DNA of 6,854 bases. Source: Chloroflexota bacterium. Lineage in GTDB: Bacteria > Chloroflexota > Anaerolineae > J102. The DNA is taken from NCBI GenBank assembly GCA_013152695.1, contig JAADFV010000319.1, positions 18,574 through 25,427 of the forward strand. Reading direction: 5' to 3'. Positions 5,278 through 6,854 of this stretch are shown here, in pieces. The notes beneath the pieces are model-generated. The model had not been told where the DNA came from and ran no database searches. It saw only the letters and a program-made list of their open reading frames with translations. Made by a program: the position numbers and the translations under genes. Numbering within the stretch: position 1 is the first letter of the stretch; every line of letters starts with the position of its first letter.

Positions 5278-6854
5278 ATGAATAACCGTTTTCGCCGTCA
5301 TGGCTTGCTCATTCTCCTTTTTCTTGGTGTGGCCTTCATCGATACCTGGCCATTGCTGCGTCAACTAGGTACACATGTTCCGGGATCGGACACCTGGGCT
5401 TACGACGAATATACTTTTATCTGGTCGATGTGGTGGTTCAAGCACAGTCTCATCGATCTACAAAGCTCGATTTTCTTTAGCCCAAACATTTTCTATCCCC
5501 TGGGCATGGAGCTGATCCTTTATTCGTATAACCTGATGTCGGCTATTTTGGCTTTGCCTTTGGGCCTGGCGTTTAATTGGCCCTTAGCGGCAAATTTTAC
5601 CCTCTTATTTAGCATTGTTCTCTCCGCTTATGGTGCTTATCTGCTGGTTTTGTGGCTGCTAACGCAAGGCATTCGTGACGAAAATCGTATCCCCTGGCTG
5701 GCACAGGTAACACCGGCGATGGTGCAAGGAGCAGCACTTTTAGCAGGATTGATCTATGCATTCTCCAGTAATCGGGGGGTTTATCTGGCCTTGGGCCATT
5801 ATAACATCCAAAGCTGGCAATTTTTGCCCTTTTTCCTCCTCTATTTACTGCGCTTGTTACGGCAACCCAACCGTCATAACGCCTTGATGGCAGGCTTATT
5901 TGCTGCTCTCAATGTACTCGTGGATATGCAATATGGCATTTTTATGGCTTTCTTTGGGGCTTGTCTGCTATTGACCCGCCCCTGGCGCCAATTTTTATGG
6001 AAGCGGCCTTTCCCTTGGCGTCGCTGGGCTTACTTAGGGGGCGCGGGTGTTGTGGCTGTGTTGTTGATTCTGCCCTATTTTTGGGAAACAGTAAAAGCGA
6101 TGTTGAATGCAGACTTCCTCCTGAAAGGCTGGGGCGATGTCTTGAAGCTTTCCGCAGACCTGGTGGGATGGTTCACACCCACGGCATTGCATCCCTTGTC
6201 GGGTGTCGATTGGGTACAGCGCTTGCGGGCTGTGCAGGAAGGTACGGCGCCCTTTCGTGATGTCAATACCGTCTTTTTGGGCTACCTCACGCTTGTGCTG
6301 GCCGGAGTGGGAGCCATAGCACTATGGCGTTATCGCCGGGGCTGGAGTCTGGCTGCATTCCTTTCCGCTTTATTTACCCTGGGGCCCTTGCTTCAAATTC
6401 GAGGCCGGCTTCTCTTTGATTTTGACGGCCTGCAAAGTTCCATACCGCTACCTTTTTTGCTTTTACACTACTTGCCTTTTGTGAAAGGAAACCGCACGGC
6501 AAACCGCTGGAGCATCCCCTTGATGTTGGCCCTGGCAGTGTTGGCCGCCTGGGGACTATTGCTCTTGTTGACTTGGCTCCGTAGACGTATTCCGAAGCAA
6601 CGGCAACGCCAGCAACGCTGGTTGGTTACTGCCGTCACAGGAATTCTCACCCTGGGCATTTTGGCCGAGCACGCTTTTTTCCCCCTCCCTTTGACCGATG
6701 CCCGCATTCCTCCGGCGATCCAGGAACTGGCTGCGCTGCCTGATGGCGCTGTTTTGCAGATTCCCATGGGGTGGCGCAATAGCTTTGGCGTGCTGGGCGC
6801 GGAGCGCACACAGGCCCAATATTACATGACGGCGCATCAAAAGCCGATTCTTTC
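5278..6854 (+). CDS. Large polytopic membrane protein, GT-C/YfhO-like (C-terminus off the right edge)
   Basis: Continuous open frame of 525 codons with no stop before the edge. About 10-12 hydrophobic segments are visible, for example at about 8-28, 83-128 (two), 150-194 (two), 201-235 (two), 250-269, 331-373 (two), 410-434 and 446-466. The first extracytoplasmic loop carries acidic residues (D38, D43, E44 in SDTWAYDEYTFIW), where GT-C glycosyltransferases place catalytic Asp/Glu. Then come FSPNIFYPLGMEL and GHYNIQSWQFLPFFLLYLLR, patterns I know from large hypothetical membrane glycosyltransferases of Chloroflexota. After the last helix seen, a soluble part begins: LPDGAVLQIPMG, then AQYYMTAHQKPI. 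Such proteins are thought to use lipid-linked sugars; donor and acceptor here are unknown. ATG 5278 is the first in-frame start, just before the first helix, with no visible Shine-Dalgarno. Coding is very likely; the enzymatic role is inferred. Confidence 0.88.
   Translation, partial: MNNRFRRHGLLILLFLGVAFIDTWPLLRQLGTHVPGSDTWAYDEYTFIWSMWWFKHSLIDLQSSIFFSPNIFYPLGMELILYSYNLMSAILALPLGLAFNWPLAANFTLLFSIVLSAYGAYLLVLWLLTQGIRDENRIPWLAQVTPAMVQGAALLAGLIYAFSSNRGVYLALGHYNIQSWQFLPFFLLYLLRLLRQPNRHNALMAGLFAALNVLVDMQYGIFMAFFGACLLLTRPWRQFLWKRPFPWRRWAYLGGAGVVAVLLILPYFWETVKAMLNADFLLKGWGDVLKLSADLVGWFTPTALHPLSGVDWVQRLRAVQEGTAPFRDVNTVFLGYLTLVLAGVGAIALWRYRRGWSLAAFLSALFTLGPLLQIRGRLLFDFDGLQSSIPLPFLLLHYLPFVKGNRTANRWSIPLMLALAVLAAWGLLLLLTWLRRRIPKQRQRQQRWLVTAVTGILTLGILAEHAFFPLPLTDARIPPAIQELAALPDGAVLQIPMGWRNSFGVLGAERTQAQYYMTAHQKPIL

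Noticed and set aside
6468..6840. Minus-strand open frames near the right edge
   Set aside because: They are antisense to the membrane-protein frame, which is open for 525 codons with a consistent hydrophobic pattern; their translations are Arg/Ser/Ala-rich and unstructured in appearance.
1..6854. Search by eye for a parS site near parAB
   Set aside because: I looked for the TGTTTCACGTGAAACA-type 16-mer and close variants and found none. Isolated CACG or ACGT pieces (for example 4847-4854, GTACGTAC) do not fit the consensus. The site may lie outside the window or differ in this lineage.

Overview
The window (about 52-56% G+C by eye) reads as ordinary bacterial chromosome. The gene types and protein styles suggest Chloroflexota (Anaerolineae/Caldilineae-like). 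The pointers are a single-TM LysM plus M23 protein, a small DUF6504-like protein of the kind I recall from Chloroflexota, and a large polytopic GT-C/YfhO-like membrane protein. This placement is inference from recall, not from a search. I see no tRNA, rRNA, CRISPR array, insertion sequence or phage gene, and I found no clearly novel system.

Layout. Six genes lie on the minus strand and are transcribed from right to left. A PfkB-type sugar/nucleoside kinase (GTG start at 5084) is followed by parA (from 4260) and parB (from 3457). Each of these three shares a 4-bp ATGA stop/start overlap with the next, so they look translationally coupled. After a 91-bp gap comes a GT4-type glycosyltransferase (from 2478). 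Four bases after its stop comes a small DUF6504-like protein (from 1310). After a 96-bp gap with its own promoter comes a membrane-anchored LysM-LysM-M23 protein (from 851), whose peptidase domain runs off the left edge.

On the right, a divergent intergenic region (5085-5277) carries two back-to-back sigma-70-like promoters. The rightward one drives a large multi-spanning membrane protein (5278 to the right edge), probably a GT-C-fold glycosyltransferase or YfhO-like protein, whose C-terminus is missing.

How the genes fit together. ParA and ParB would segregate the chromosome origin. The GT4 enzyme, the LysM/M23 protein and the GT-C-like protein are all envelope or surface-polysaccharide functions. 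The kinase's role is unknown, but its coupling to parAB means the segregation genes share its promoter and translation. No canonical parS site is visible.

The points most worth a second look are the pfkB-parA-parB coupling, a perfect 8-bp inverted repeat whose loop is exactly the -10 box of the LysM gene, a run of five GGG tracts inside the glycosyltransferase gene, and departures from consensus motifs in the kinase and in the GT4 enzyme.
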